This document shows, one piece after another, positions 15,521 to 24,280 of a stretch of DNA of 64,000 nucleotides. Source of the DNA: Planctomycetota bacterium (lineage in GTDB: Bacteria; Planctomycetota; MHYJ01; JACQXL01; JACQZI01); the NCBI GenBank assembly GCA_016207825.1, contig JACQZI010000010.1, positions 62,001-126,000 on the forward strand. The letters run 5' to 3'. The translations under genes and the position numbers were made by a program. The notes below the pieces were generated by a model. It did not search any database. It was not told where the DNA came from and saw only the letters and a program-made list of their open reading frames with translations. Every line of letters begins with the position of its first letter. The stretch's first letter is position 1.

Positions 15521-17761
15521 ATGATAAATTATCCGGAGGAGGTAAAGAAACTTGGCTGGCTGAAACAATATTTCAGCAAAAACATTATTTTCCATATCCT
15601 GGGCATTTTTACATTTATTCTATTTCTCGGTTATCTTTCTTTCGTTTCATCTGCGAACACAACCAAAAACGGAGTAAAACAAACCGTGACATCGTCAGCT
15701 GGAATATTCAGCCATCTCATCAGCAACTATTTCACGGAAGACTTAAGCTGCGTCAATTCACATTTAAAAATATTTGATTATGCGGGAATCGCGAAAAGGC
15801 AGGATAAAAAAAGGGCGGCCGATTTAGCCAAACAAATTCTTACCCGTCATAACAAATTCACTTATATTATTTATTGCGATAAAAACGGGAAAACCTGGCA
15901 TAGCGAACCCGGTAATATTATACCAGCTAATTACAATATTGACCGTGAAGCATGGTTTTCAAAGGCTTTAAAAACCTCTAACCCGTATATAGCAAAAACA
16001 ACTGTCGGGCGGCAAAATTCCTTCGCGCTCATAACCCCTTATTATGAAAATAACCAGCTGCTCAATATTATAGTTACCGGATACAAACACTCTTTCCTTT
16101 CTGAATTATTGCTGGAATACGGCACTGACGCACAGATTTCATTCTGTATCTTTGACGACACCGGTGATGTAATCTTTAACTCGGAGCCTTCCCAGGAAAA
16201 TATTGCCGATTACCCGGCAGTTAAGAAAGCGCTGGCCGGCAACAGCGGCACGGAAGAATTCGTTTTCGCCCCCTATAAAAACGAAAGGATTATCGCGGCG
16301 TATTCACCGCTCAAGGAATTAGACCTCGGTATATTCGCTTACCAGACAACGCGCACGGCTTACCGCCCTTTCCGCCTGCAAATAGTGCAAATGATAATAC
16401 TGCTTTTTTTATTCTTCATACTGGCAAGCATTGCCGCAATCACGCTGATTAACATCTCGCAGAGAAACAGGAACCTTTATGAGCAAACGTCCAAACACGC
16501 CGATGAGTTGAATATCCTTTACAAAATATCGCGTGTGGCAACGGAATCATTGAAATTAAGCGAAGTTTTAAACAATTCGTGTAACGAAATCATGGAACTT
16601 CTCGGAATGGATGTAGTCGCAATATATCTATATGAGGAAAACATAAAGCGCCTGGCCTTGAAAAGTTACTGCGGCCGTGTAAAAGCGGCTTCGGCCGGGC
16701 TGATACAAAGTGGAACGATATTAGAACCGACCAAAGGCATAACAGGGGAAGCTTTTACCACGGGCAAACTGGTCGTCTGTGATGACCTGGGAACGATTTC
16801 TTCTACCCCATTTGCAGCCGGGCTTAAAAAGGAAGGTTTCAAAACAGCCATGGCAATTCCTATCAAAGGACGCCTTAAAATATACGGCGCGATGATTGTT
16901 TCGATTAAAATAACACGCCCGATAACACCGGCGGAAAAAGAGATAATCAAGGTCATCGGCACAATCATAGGCAACGCCATTGATAATATCAACGCATTGG
17001 AATACGATAAAGAACTCCAGAAAGAGACTCGTAAAAATCAGCAGTTGAAAACCGATTTCATTTCCATGATTTCCCACGGATTGCGTACGCCATTAAACAT
17101 ATTAAAGGAGGAAATCTCGCATACACTGGCAAACCCGTCGGGCACAATGGGACAAGATATTGCCCAGCACCTGTTATCCGTAAGGATGGAATTGGAAAGG
17201 CTGACGCACCTCGCAAATAATCTTTTATCATTTTCCCTGCTTGAATCGGGTAATATAGAACTTAAACAACGCTCTCTGGATATTAATACACTATTCAAAA
17301 ACGCCATCGCATTGCTTAATCCTTACGCCACAGTTAAGAAGGTTGCAATTAATACCGATATTCCGGAAAATCTTCCCAACGCCATGGCAGATATTGACCG
17401 GATATTCCAGATAGTCGTTAATCTCATCGATAACGCCATCAGGTTTAACCGGGAAAGCGGATGGGTATCGATTAAAGTGAAACAAATAGAACAGAAATCG
17501 CTGGAAATCAGGATAACCGATACCGGACAGGCCTTCCCTGATGAAGAAACCGTGAAACTGATGAAAGAACCGATAGAACAGATTTTAGACAAGCAAAAAG
17601 GCGTAAGGTTTGAACTCTTTGCCGGCAAGAAAGGCGTGAGACGCCTGGAATTGGTAATGAATAAACTTATCATCGAACTCCATAGGGGAAAATTCTGGAC
17701 AGAAAGCACGCCTGAAGGAAACGCCAGTTTTTGCTTCACTTTGCCGATACATTTGGTATAA
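15521..17761 (+). CDS. Membrane sensor histidine kinase (dCache-GAF) with degenerate ATPase motifs
   Basis: A 746-residue inner-membrane sensor. TM1 is at about residues 22-44, followed by a periplasmic dCache-like domain (~50-270), TM2 (~287-312), a GAF domain (~345-490) and a dimerisation/phosphoacceptor domain with His519 in ISHGLRTPLN. The ATPase domain keeps an N box (VVNLIDNAIRF). The G1 motif is DTGQAF instead of DTGxGI, and the GLGL loop is replaced by GVRRLEL. ATP binding may be altered. No response regulator is adjacent. The gene is divergent from the zinc-uptake run. A GGAGGAGG string occurs after the ATG and does not precede any in-frame start. Confidence 0.88.
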   Translation: MINYPEEVKKLGWLKQYFSKNIIFHILGIFTFILFLGYLSFVSSANTTKNGVKQTVTSSAGIFSHLISNYFTEDLSCVNSHLKIFDYAGIAKRQDKKRAADLAKQILTRHNKFTYIIYCDKNGKTWHSEPGNIIPANYNIDREAWFSKALKTSNPYIAKTTVGRQNSFALITPYYENNQLLNIIVTGYKHSFLSELLLEYGTDAQISFCIFDDTGDVIFNSEPSQENIADYPAVKKALAGNSGTEEFVFAPYKNERIIAAYSPLKELDLGIFAYQTTRTAYRPFRLQIVQMIILLFLFFILASIAAITLINISQRNRNLYEQTSKHADELNILYKISRVATESLKLSEVLNNSCNEIMELLGMDVVAIYLYEENIKRLALKSYCGRVKAASAGLIQSGTILEPTKGITGEAFTTGKLVVCDDLGTISSTPFAAGLKKEGFKTAMAIPIKGRLKIYGAMIVSIKITRPITPAEKEIIKVIGTIIGNAIDNINALEYDKELQKETRKNQQLKTDFISMISHGLRTPLNILKEEISHTLANPSGTMGQDIAQHLLSVRMELERLTHLANNLLSFSLLESGNIELKQRSLDINTLFKNAIALLNPYATVKKVAINTDIPENLPNAMADIDRIFQIVVNLIDNAIRFNRESGWVSIKVKQIEQKSLEIRITDTGQAFPDEETVKLMKEPIEQILDKQKGVRFELFAGKKGVRRLELVMNKLIIELHRGKFWTESTPEGNASFCFTLPIHLV

Positions 17762-17762
17762 T
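17754..17762 (+). promoter_or_regulatory. Extended -10 promoter for tRNA-Val
   Basis: TGGTATAAT is an extended -10 (TGN plus TATAAT) located 25 bp before the tRNA and overlapping the kinase stop. The best -35 candidate has a poor 20-bp spacing. Confidence 0.45.
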
Positions 17763-17786
17763 ATCCCTCGTTCTTTGTGATTATAA

Positions 17787-17861
17787 GGGCGGTTAGTTCA
17801 GTGGTAGAACGCTTCGCTTACACCGAAGAGGTCGCAGGTTCGAGTCCTGCACCGCTCACCA
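17787..17861 (+). tRNA. tRNA-Val (anticodon TAC)
   Basis: The acceptor arms gggcggt and accgctc pair, with CCA encoded. The D-arm gttc/gaac, anticodon stem cttcg/cgaag with loop cttacac (anticodon TAC) and T-arm gcagg-ttcgagt-cctgc all fold. Confidence 0.96.
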
Positions 17862-17876
17862 TTAAAATAAATGGCC

Positions 17877-17899
17877 GTCCCGACCGAAAGTATCGGGAC
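17877..17899. repeat. Short dispersed hairpin
   Basis: Arms gtcccga and tcgggac lie just after tRNA-Val. They are like the cccga/tcggg hairpin in the tRNA-Asp partial copy at 48541-48557. Confidence 0.45.
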
Positions 17900-17941
17900 A
17901 CCGTTCATATAATCTAACTGAGAATCTCGTTTGACATATCA

Positions 17942-19129
17942 ATGCGCATTTTACATATACTTACCGAATGGAAATGGACTGGGCTTTCAGAGCCCGTCTT
18001 CAATCTCGCCTCGTCATTAAAAACCTTTGGCCATGATATAATATTCGCCTGCCTGCGTCCCGCGGACAGGCAGGCCTGCCTGGAAACGCCCAAGCAAAAC
18101 AAAGGAAGCCAATATTTACCGGAACGCCTGCTGGAAAAAGGAATCGAAACCATATTCTTAAAGCACCAGGGCAAACTCACCGCGCTTTTCTCACTGATTT
18201 CCAATATTAATAAGATAGAAAAGCTTATCCAAGAACGGAAAATAGATATCATCCACACCCATAACAACCTAACCCACTTTATCGCGGCAAAAGCGATACG
18301 CCACATAGAAAAACCACCGAAAATTATAAGGACTAACCATAAAGGCATCCCTCTCATGCCGTCTTTGATTACCAACTGGCTCATCCGGAATAAAACCGAC
18401 GTCTACACCACCCTTTCAAAAGGACTGTTGCTGGTGGACAGGGAAATGTTTAACATTCCTCCGGAGAAAAGCTGGCATGTCGAAGGCGCGATTAACCTGG
18501 AAAGGTTTAATCCGGTGAATGTAACCAAAAACCTTCGCGCTGAATTTGGGATTCAGGATAACGACATCGTATTCGGCGTGGTTGCCCGCATCCAGCGCCA
18601 CCGCCGTTTCGAAATACTCCTTGCCGCTTTTTACAAGCTGGTTAAGGAATTCCCGAATCTCAAACTGCTCGTCATCGGACGAGGAACCCATCAGCATGAG
18701 CTTCTTACAGAACCGGTAAAAGAGCTGGGATTGAAAAAGAATATCATCCATGCAGGCTACCGAAAAGATGATTACGTTAATGTAATCGCCATGATGGATG
18801 CCGGGATATTCCTGGTGCCCGGCTCGGATGGTTCCTGCCGCGCGGCGCGCGAGATGATGGCGATGGGCAAACCCCTTATCGTATCGCGACGCGGAATCCT
18901 TCCGGAACTTATCCAAAATAATCTTAACGGTTTAGTTATTGACGATACGATTGAAAACCTTATTAATGCCGTAAAACAACTGATAAACAACCGTGCTCTT
19001 ATCACCCAATACGGCAAGGCCGCCCGCGCCAGGGCAATTGAAAACTTCTCGCTCGATAAACAAGTAAAACAGATTGAACAAATATACCAATCAGTCCTGC
19101 CTGCCGGCAGCCAGCAGGTCGCCCCTTGA
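17942..19129 (+). CDS. Glycosyltransferase family 4 protein
   Basis: A GT-B fold glycosyltransferase that would transfer a sugar from a nucleotide donor, probably for surface polysaccharide or glycolipid. The N-terminal domain starts MRILHILTEWKWTG and has DIIHTHNNLTHF. The C-terminal donor domain has FGVVARIQRHR, LLVIGRG, NIIHAGYR and the acidic/Arg motif GSCRAAREMMAMGKPLIVS. Residues ~38-50 are encoded by an in-frame palindromic element (arms at 18047-18055 and 18067-18075). The last ~11 residues and the stop lie inside another such element (19096-19141), so the native C-terminus may have been replaced. No clear Shine-Dalgarno is seen. The acceptor is unknown. Confidence 0.88.
   Translation: MRILHILTEWKWTGLSEPVFNLASSLKTFGHDIIFACLRPADRQACLETPKQNKGSQYLPERLLEKGIETIFLKHQGKLTALFSLISNINKIEKLIQERKIDIIHTHNNLTHFIAAKAIRHIEKPPKIIRTNHKGIPLMPSLITNWLIRNKTDVYTTLSKGLLLVDREMFNIPPEKSWHVEGAINLERFNPVNVTKNLRAEFGIQDNDIVFGVVARIQRHRRFEILLAAFYKLVKEFPNLKLLVIGRGTHQHELLTEPVKELGLKKNIIHAGYRKDDYVNVIAMMDAGIFLVPGSDGSCRAAREMMAMGKPLIVSRRGILPELIQNNLNGLVIDDTIENLINAVKQLINNRALITQYGKAARARAIENFSLDKQVKQIEQIYQSVLPAGSQQVAP
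18047..18075. repeat. Palindromic element inside the glycosyltransferase gene
   Basis: Arms gcctgcctg and caggcaggc flank an 11-bp centre. The element is in frame and expands the loop after HDIIFAC. Confidence 0.7.
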
Positions 19130-19141
19130 TGGACAGGCAGG
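19096..19141. repeat. Palindromic element at the glycosyltransferase 3' end
   Basis: Arms cctgcctg (19096-19103) and caggcagg (19134-19141). The gene's stop codon lies inside. Confidence 0.65.
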
Positions 19142-19208
19142 TTTAACATAATTATTTTATTGATTCCGCCTTAAACAAAAGCTATATTAAGCCCCATAAC
19201 ATTTTTAT

Positions 19209-20012
19209 ATGAAAATTATCGCCATTGAAACATCCGGGATAAAAGGCGGAGTGGCTTTGATGGACTGTCCCATTCCAACTGTCCCGATGAAATCGGGATT
19301 AATCGGGCGTCCCCGAACCACGCATAAGCGGGGTGAGCGGGGTACCGCCACAGGACGCACCACGGAATACCGATTTACCAAAGGCATGGTGCACGGGAGA
19401 TACCTCGTCCCGGCAATACAGAAAGGACTCAAAGAACTCAAATGGAAAACATCTGATATCGATATGATAGCGGTCGATATCGGTCCCGGCTCCTACACCG
19501 GCTTACGGGTCGGCGTGGCAACCGCCAAGACATTAGTTTATACATTAAACAAGCTGAGACATAAAAAAACTGTTTTGACTACGGTTGTTTCTCTGGATGC
19601 CATGGTGAAAAATATCCGCCAAGACTATAAGTTTATCTGCCCGATGATAGACGCGCGCTGGAACCAGGTTTACAGCGCCATATATAAAAACACCAACGGG
19701 ATTTATAAAAGGATATCCGATTACCTTGCTATCAGACCGGAAGAATTAGTAAAACGATTACCGCCGGAGGTACATATTTTCGGGGACGGATTAACCAGAC
19801 CTGCCCGACCTGACGACCGTTCAGGCGGGTACAAGGATATATTCAAAGGCAAGGGAATTACTTTCGGCGATGAAAAGACCTGGTATCCGCGGCCGAAATA
19901 TATTGCCCAACTCGGGCTGGAAGAGTTTAATAGGGGAAAGAAAACGGACCCGATAAAACTGGTGCCGTTGTATTTAAGATTGACCGAAGCAGAAATGAAG
20001 AAAAAGATATGA
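19209..20012 (+). CDS. tsaB: tRNA threonylcarbamoyladenosine synthesis protein TsaB
   Basis: TsaB is the inactive ASKHA partner that supports TsaD in making t6A at position 37 of ANN-decoding tRNAs. The N-terminus MKIIAIETSGIKGGVALMD and the IGPGSYTGLRVGVATAKTL motif (from about residue 91) are diagnostic. Between them the family normally has a short beta-hairpin. Here residues ~20-50 are an inserted Gly/Arg/Thr-rich stretch encoded by a dispersed GC-rich element (19266-19358). The HGRYLVPAI helix follows normally, so the frame is intact. The stop overlaps the start of the GxxExxY gene (ATGA). tsaD is not in view. Confidence 0.9.
   Translation: MKIIAIETSGIKGGVALMDCPIPTVPMKSGLIGRPRTTHKRGERGTATGRTTEYRFTKGMVHGRYLVPAIQKGLKELKWKTSDIDMIAVDIGPGSYTGLRVGVATAKTLVYTLNKLRHKKTVLTTVVSLDAMVKNIRQDYKFICPMIDARWNQVYSAIYKNTNGIYKRISDYLAIRPEELVKRLPPEVHIFGDGLTRPARPDDRSGGYKDIFKGKGITFGDEKTWYPRPKYIAQLGLEEFNRGKKTDPIKLVPLYLRLTEAEMKKKI
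19266..19358. repeat. Dispersed GC-rich element inserted in tsaB
   Basis: It contains attaatcgggcgtccccgaa followed by aagcggggtgagcggggt. An intergenic copy at about 22867-22910 has the same order with a few changes, and a third copy is in the sigma factor gene (33050-33095). It adds about 31 in-frame codons. Confidence 0.8.
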
Positions 20013-20404
20013 CCACAGAGAACACAGAGAAAACCTATTTATTTAAAGATATAACCGATAAGATTATCGGGGCAGCAATAGAAGCCCATAAAATATTAGG
20101 TCCAGGATTGCTAGAAGGAATTTATGAAGCAGCGCTAATCAGGGAATTCGCCCTGCGAAATATTAAATACGAACAGCAAAAAGAAATAGCATTAACGTAT
20201 AAAAACTCTAATATAGGAAACCATAGGATTGATTTATTAGTTGAAAACGAAATTATCGTAGAATTAAAATCCGTGGAAGAATTACACCCTATTAATGATG
20301 CGCAACTTATAACCTATCTTAAAACGACCGGTAAAAGAGTCGGCTTATTAATAAACTTTAATGTTAATCGCCTTAAAGACGGAATTAAAAGAATTATAGT
20401 TTAG
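20009..20404 (+). CDS. GxxExxY protein (PD-(D/E)XK nuclease-like), copy 1
   Basis: A 131-residue protein with the family signature GPGLLEGIYEAAL (GxxExxY) and the nuclease-like core RIDLLVENEIIVELKSV (Asp, then Glu-x-Lys). The family belongs to the PD-(D/E)XK superfamily by fold, and its biological role is unknown. The first residues (MTTENTEKT) are encoded by the left arm of an 18-bp perfect inverted repeat that brackets the gene. The stop lies just before the right arm. The ATG overlaps the tsaB stop. It is separated from asnS by 35 bp that include the right arm. A divergent second copy is at 24323. Confidence 0.9.
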   Translation: MTTENTEKTYLFKDITDKIIGAAIEAHKILGPGLLEGIYEAALIREFALRNIKYEQQKEIALTYKNSNIGNHRIDLLVENEIIVELKSVEELHPINDAQLITYLKTTGKRVGLLINFNVNRLKDGIKRIIV

Positions 20405-20422
20405 CTCTGTGTTCTCTGTGGT
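20012..20422. mobile_element. Candidate cassette: GxxExxY gene bracketed by inverted 9-bp units
   Basis: The left arm accacagagaacacagag (20012-20029) and right arm ctctgtgttctctgtggt (20405-20422) are perfect inverted repeats of 18 bp, each made of two 9-bp units. They enclose only the GxxExxY gene and abut the tsaB stop. No transposase is present. Mobility is an inference from the repeated pattern in this window. Confidence 0.65.
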
Positions 20423-20439
20423 AAAAGAAAGGAATAAAT

Positions 20440-21732
20440 ATGACTAACGCTTATGTATCCGAACTATCCAAACACGTCGGCAAAGAAGTTACTATCAAAG
20501 GCTGGCTCTATAACAACCGCTCCAGCGGGAAGATTCAGTTCATGCAGGTGCGCGACGGCACCGGAATCGTCCAGTGCGTCTTCTCACCCAAGGACGTGGG
20601 AGAAGAGACCTTTAAGGCCTGCGACAAGCTTCCGCAGGAAAGCTCACTGGCCGTTACCGGCTCGGTGCGGGAAGACAAACGCGCCCCCGGCGGCTACGAA
20701 CTGACCGTAAAGGCAGTCCAGATTTTCCAGCAGGCAGAGCCATACCCGATTGCCCTGCAGGAACACGGCGTCGGATTCCTCATGGAACAGCGCCACTTGT
20801 GGCTGCGCTCCAAGAAACAGGTCGCCGTCCTGAAAATCCGGGCGGAAATCATACGCGCCATCCGCGACTTCTTTGATAATAACGGATTTACCCTTGTTGA
20901 TACGCCGATACTTACCCCGGCCGCCTGCGAAGGCACGACCACCCTTTTTGAAGTGACTTACTTTGATGACAAGGCATATCTTACCCAGAGCGGACAGCTT
21001 TATAACGAAGCCAACGCCATGGCGCTGGGCAAGGTCTATTGCTTCGGTCCCACTTTCCGCGCGGAGAAATCCAAGACCAGGAAGCACCTGATGGAATTCT
21101 GGATGGTCGAACCGGAAGTCGCTTATGCCGAGCTTAACGACATCATGGATTTGGCGGAGAATTTCGTGGAATATATCGTCCAGCGCGTCCTTGAAAAACA
21201 TCAGGAAAACCTGAAGGTTCTGGAACGCGATACCAAACCATTGGAAAAGGTCAGGAAACCGTTCCCGCGCGTTGCTTACAGCGAGCTCATGAAATCATTT
21301 GATGAATGGAAACATCCCTTTAAGAAAGGCGATGACCTGGGCGCGCCGGAAGAAAGCGTTATCGGGCAAAAGTTTGATAAGCCGGTACTGATTCACCGCT
21401 TCCCCATGGCGGTCAAGGCGTTTTATATGAAGCCCGACCCGGCTGACCCGACCTATGCACTGTGCGTAGATATGATTGCGCCGGAAGGCTACGGCGAAAT
21501 CATCGGCGGCGGACAGCGTGAAGACGATGTCAACAAACTCACCGCCAAGATTAAGGAATGCAAGCTCCCGATGGCGTCGTTTGAATGGTATCTGGATTTA
21601 CGGAGATACGGCTCTGTCCCGCACGGCGGATTCGGGCTGGGTGTCGAGCGCACCGTAGCGTGGATTTGCGGAAGGGAACATATCAGGGAATGCATCCCTT
21701 ATCCGAGGATGCTTTATAAGATTTATCCGTAG
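20440..21732 (+). CDS. asnS: Asparaginyl-tRNA synthetase
   Basis: Class II synthetase charging tRNA-Asn. The N-terminal OB-fold ([24 protein letters not shown]) is followed by the catalytic domain with motif 2 [21 protein letters not shown] and motif 3 [16 protein letters not shown]. The Asn-type active site ([19 protein letters not shown]) distinguishes it from AspRS. The length of 430 residues is normal. Shine-Dalgarno AAAGGA is well placed. It is downstream of the GxxExxY cassette, so its native promoter spacing may have been altered. Confidence 0.96.
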   Translation: MTNAYVSELSKHVGKEVTIKGWLYNNRSSGKIQFMQVRDGTGIVQCVFSPKDVGEETFKACDKLPQESSLAVTGSVREDKRAPGGYELTVKAVQIFQQAEPYPIALQEHGVGFLMEQRHLWLRSKKQVAVLKIRAEIIRAIRDFFDNNGFTLVDTPILTPAACEGTTTLFEVTYFDDKAYLTQSGQLYNEANAMALGKVYCFGPTFRAEKSKTRKHLMEFWMVEPEVAYAELNDIMDLAENFVEYIVQRVLEKHQENLKVLERDTKPLEKVRKPFPRVAYSELMKSFDEWKHPFKKGDDLGAPEESVIGQKFDKPVLIHRFPMAVKAFYMKPDPADPTYALCVDMIAPEGYGEIIGGGQREDDVNKLTAKIKECKLPMASFEWYLDLRRYGSVPHGGFGLGVERTVAWICGREHIRECIPYPRMLYKIYP

Positions 21733-21744
21733 GAATCATGAAAC

Positions 21745-21825
21745 CATCCCGCTTCGTCCCCCGACGCTACGTCGTGAGACTACGGGGACTCCCGATTTAT
21801 ATCCCGATAAAATCGGGATAACGCC
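21745..21825. repeat. Dispersed repeat with hairpin after asnS
   Basis: It contains cgtcccccgacgctacgtcg, ctacggggactccc and the perfect hairpin atcccgat/atcgggat (21801-21819). It resembles the elements at 51330 and 22670. No gene is present. Confidence 0.6.
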
Positions 21826-21893
21826 TGGAATGGTGCAGATTACACGGATTAAAACGACATGAGGTCTTTTGATTATACGCTAACTCATTGAAT

Positions 21894-22133
21894 ATGACAC
21901 CGTTAGAAATTAAATTAATGGTAACAGGATTTATCTTTTTTATTGGAATAGCTGTTTGTTTTATCGATATGAAAAAAGAAAAAGCTCTTCCAGATTATAT
22001 GTGGCGTTTAGGTCATGATGATCCAATGAAAAATCTTTCCTATAAAGAAAATGGGTCACCAAGAAAGTATCTTAAACATTCTATCTTAATATTGCTTGCA
22101 ATATGTATTGGTGTAATATGGGTATTTTTTTAG
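21894..22133 (+). CDS. Small membrane protein, hypothetical
   Basis: A 79-residue protein with two predicted membrane helices (LMVTGFIFFIGIAVCFI and SILILLAICIGVIWVFF) joined by a charged loop of about 40 residues (MKKEKALPDYMWRLGHDD...). I chose the ATG at 21894. A TTG two codons upstream is also possible. No Shine-Dalgarno is visible and no family is recognised. It lies between asnS and a 22-bp repeat array. It is not certain that the gene is expressed. Confidence 0.45.
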   Translation: MTPLEIKLMVTGFIFFIGIAVCFIDMKKEKALPDYMWRLGHDDPMKNLSYKENGSPRKYLKHSILILLAICIGVIWVFF

Positions 22134-22169
22134 TTATGTTTAATTCTCTCTGATTTAAAGAATAATTAT

Positions 22170-22280
22170 TCACTTCCCAGATAACTTAGCGGCATTCCCG
22201 GATGATTTAAGGGATATCCCCAGATGATTTAGGCAACCGCGTGGACGGTCTACGCAACCGTGTGAATGGCCCAAATATGC
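22170..22280. repeat. Weak 21-bp periodic stretch before array B
   Basis: Partly similar 21-bp segments such as cattcccggatgatttaagg, then atatccccagatgatttagg, lead into the 22-bp array. Similarity between units is low. Confidence 0.4.
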
Positions 22281-22295
22281 CTAAAAATAAATAAA

Positions 22296-22581
22296 ACCGC
22301 TTTACACCACTCTCTATATCATTTAGGTATACAGAGGTTGCCGTTTAGGCACACTATCCATGCCGTTTAACTATACAAAGATTATCGTTTAGGTATACTC
22401 TCCTTGCCGTTTTCCTATACTATCTATATCATTTACCCCTACCATCTATACCGTTTTACGCCGCCATCCATGCCGTTTGGATATACTAAGATTGCCATAT
22501 AACCATACAGGGATTACCGCATAACTATATAGATTATACCGCATAGATACACAGATTATATGGTTTACCCCCACCGGGATA
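22296..22581. repeat. 22-bp tandem array, about 13 units
   Basis: Thirteen consecutive 22-bp units (286 bp) have the loose consensus gccgtttaggtatac followed by a c/a/t-rich end in -at or -tt. Starts fall at 22318, 22340, 22362, 22384, 22406, 22428, 22450 and so on. Units differ by several bases, but the period is kept exactly. No spacers and no open frame. Confidence 0.88.
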
Positions 22582-22665
22582 GGGGTAGTCCCCCCCCTGT
22601 TTGGCTATAACCTTATGATTTATAATAGGTAATATTCAAATTCAGTCTCCCCTAAAACCGGCTGG

Positions 22666-22925
22666 AAGTGCCCCGATGGGTCGGGACTCCACTGCTGTTT
22701 CGCCTTATATTTAAGATGAAGATAAAATGTCCTTTTTACCATCATTCCAGCAAACGCGGGAATCCAGACTTAAATACTGGATTCCGTGTCAAGCACGGAA
22801 TGACACCGACACTTTGTGTCGGAATTCGTCTTTATTCGCCCCCTGCCTACCGGCGGGGACTCCCCATTAATCGGGTGCCCCCGAACCCCGCCTAAGCGGG
22901 GGGAGCGGGGTGTTATTCGTGTTCT
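22666..22925. repeat. Cluster of dispersed GC-rich palindromic elements
   Basis: This 260-bp stretch has no gene. It contains ccccgatgggtcgggactcc, a hairpin with arms ggaatccag and ctggattcc, cacggaatgacacc, and attaatcgggtgcccccgaa followed by aagcggggggagcggggtg. The last is the intergenic relative of the insertions in tsaB and the sigma factor. Confidence 0.75.
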
Positions 22926-22939
22926 AATTCTACCGCACC

Positions 22940-24262
22940 TCAAATAACCCGATATAGCATCCCCAGAAACTGGGTGGCGTTAAATGGTTTCGGGGCGTAG
23001 TCGTCCAACCCTTTTTCAGAGGCTATCATCACGGCGAACTGGTTATCATTCTCAGTCGGTAACCCATGAGACCCTTTAATCAATTCCGGGCTTAACGGAA
23101 TTGACATGGTCTTCATATCGACAAACAATTCGCACGGGTCATAACCGGGTTTATTGTGGATATCAACTGTTCTGGCATAAAGCGGAGTCCTGGCGTCATC
23201 CTCCCAGTAATAATAGGCAAACCATTTATCTTTCTTGCTTAAGGCAATAAGCTGTCCACTGCGAGGATTGTGAATCTGCAATCCTTTTTGCCCGTTCCGG
23301 TCAAGCACTTTATCAACCCCCTCTGCCGATTCAAGGGCTTTCTTCGCCTTTTCTATCGCATCAGGCTTGCAATAAATATGGGCAATCTGGTGGTCAACCA
23401 CGGCAAAGGCATCGCTCCCTTCAAAATCTATGTATTCAGCGCCGCTTATTTCGCGCGTCTTTAATAATCCGGCTTTCCGCAATATCCTGTTCGGAAAAAC
23501 CGCGCCGCTTACCGGAACCAGCCCGTATTCGGAAATAATAAATAGAACGGCATTCTCCTTGCCGTATGCTTCCCTGAATTCCATAAACCTGCCGGCGATA
23601 TCGTCCGCCACTTTGAGTTCTTTTTCCACTGCCGCTGAATCGGGCGCGTGGCGCTGGGAAACGTAATCCAGGTGAGGGATATACGCCAATAACATATCAG
23701 GCGCTTCCTCTTTCAATGTGCGCAACGAGGCTTCGGCAATCCATTGGCTGGACTTTGCGTTTGCCATAGGACCCCAATAATCCCTTAAGCTAAAAGGCCC
23801 AATTTTCGCGGTAAGTTTTTCATAATATCCGTCCGGTTTGGAATAGCACCATTCGGTCATGCCTTTATCCGTATGAATCGGAGACGGGGTGACCACGATA
23901 TCGGCATTGATGTATTTACTGTTCTGCCAGAAGAGAACCGCCACTTTGGAAGCCTTGTTCCTTTCGCGCATGATATCCCAGATGCGGGGGCCATTGACAA
24001 GCGCGTTTTCCTGTCGCCAGAATTCCGGTTTCATGGTGCCGCTGTCAAAATACCCGTTGCCGACAATACCGTGGTCTGCCGGCGGCTTGCCGCTTAACAA
24101 AGTCGCCTGGACCGAGCAGGTTACCGCCGGGAAAGACGGTATCATGGCACGATAGGTTCCGCTTGCTTTAAGCCTGGTTATATTCGGTATCAATGATTTC
24201 TTCTTTAATAAAGCCGGAGAAAGCCCGACGATATCCAGGACGATTACTATTTGCTTTTTCAT
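22940..24262 (-). CDS. Alkaline phosphatase/phosphodiesterase superfamily protein (EboF-like)
   Basis: A nucleotide pyrophosphatase/phosphodiesterase-type protein of about 440 residues. It has the metal aspartate in IVLDIVGLSP (Asp10), the nucleophile threonine in PAVTCSVQATLLSG (Thr48), a PHLDYVSQRHAP motif and a C-terminal SHGLPT. The usual SDHGM metal motif is SEYGL, which I recall as a feature of the subfamily found in Ebo/EDB clusters. I chose the ATG at 24262, 9 nt after AAAGG. The ATG at 24271 abuts the Shine-Dalgarno. It is the last gene of the operon and is separated from UbiA by a GxxExxY cassette. The substrate is unknown. Confidence 0.88.
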   Translation of the reverse strand: MKKQIVIVLDIVGLSPALLKKKSLIPNITRLKASGTYRAMIPSFPAVTCSVQATLLSGKPPADHGIVGNGYFDSGTMKPEFWRQENALVNGPRIWDIMRERNKASKVAVLFWQNSKYINADIVVTPSPIHTDKGMTEWCYSKPDGYYEKLTAKIGPFSLRDYWGPMANAKSSQWIAEASLRTLKEEAPDMLLAYIPHLDYVSQRHAPDSAAVEKELKVADDIAGRFMEFREAYGKENAVLFIISEYGLVPVSGAVFPNRILRKAGLLKTREISGAEYIDFEGSDAFAVVDHQIAHIYCKPDAIEKAKKALESAEGVDKVLDRNGQKGLQIHNPRSGQLIALSKKDKWFAYYYWEDDARTPLYARTVDIHNKPGYDPCELFVDMKTMSIPLSPELIKGSHGLPTENDNQFAVMIASEKGLDDYAPKPFNATQFLGMLYRVI

Positions 24263-24280
24263 CCAGACCATCCTTTCTTA

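Noticed and set aside
20009-20404. Restriction-modification or toxin-antitoxin role for the GxxExxY genes
   Set aside because: No methylase, antitoxin or other partner gene is adjacent to either copy.
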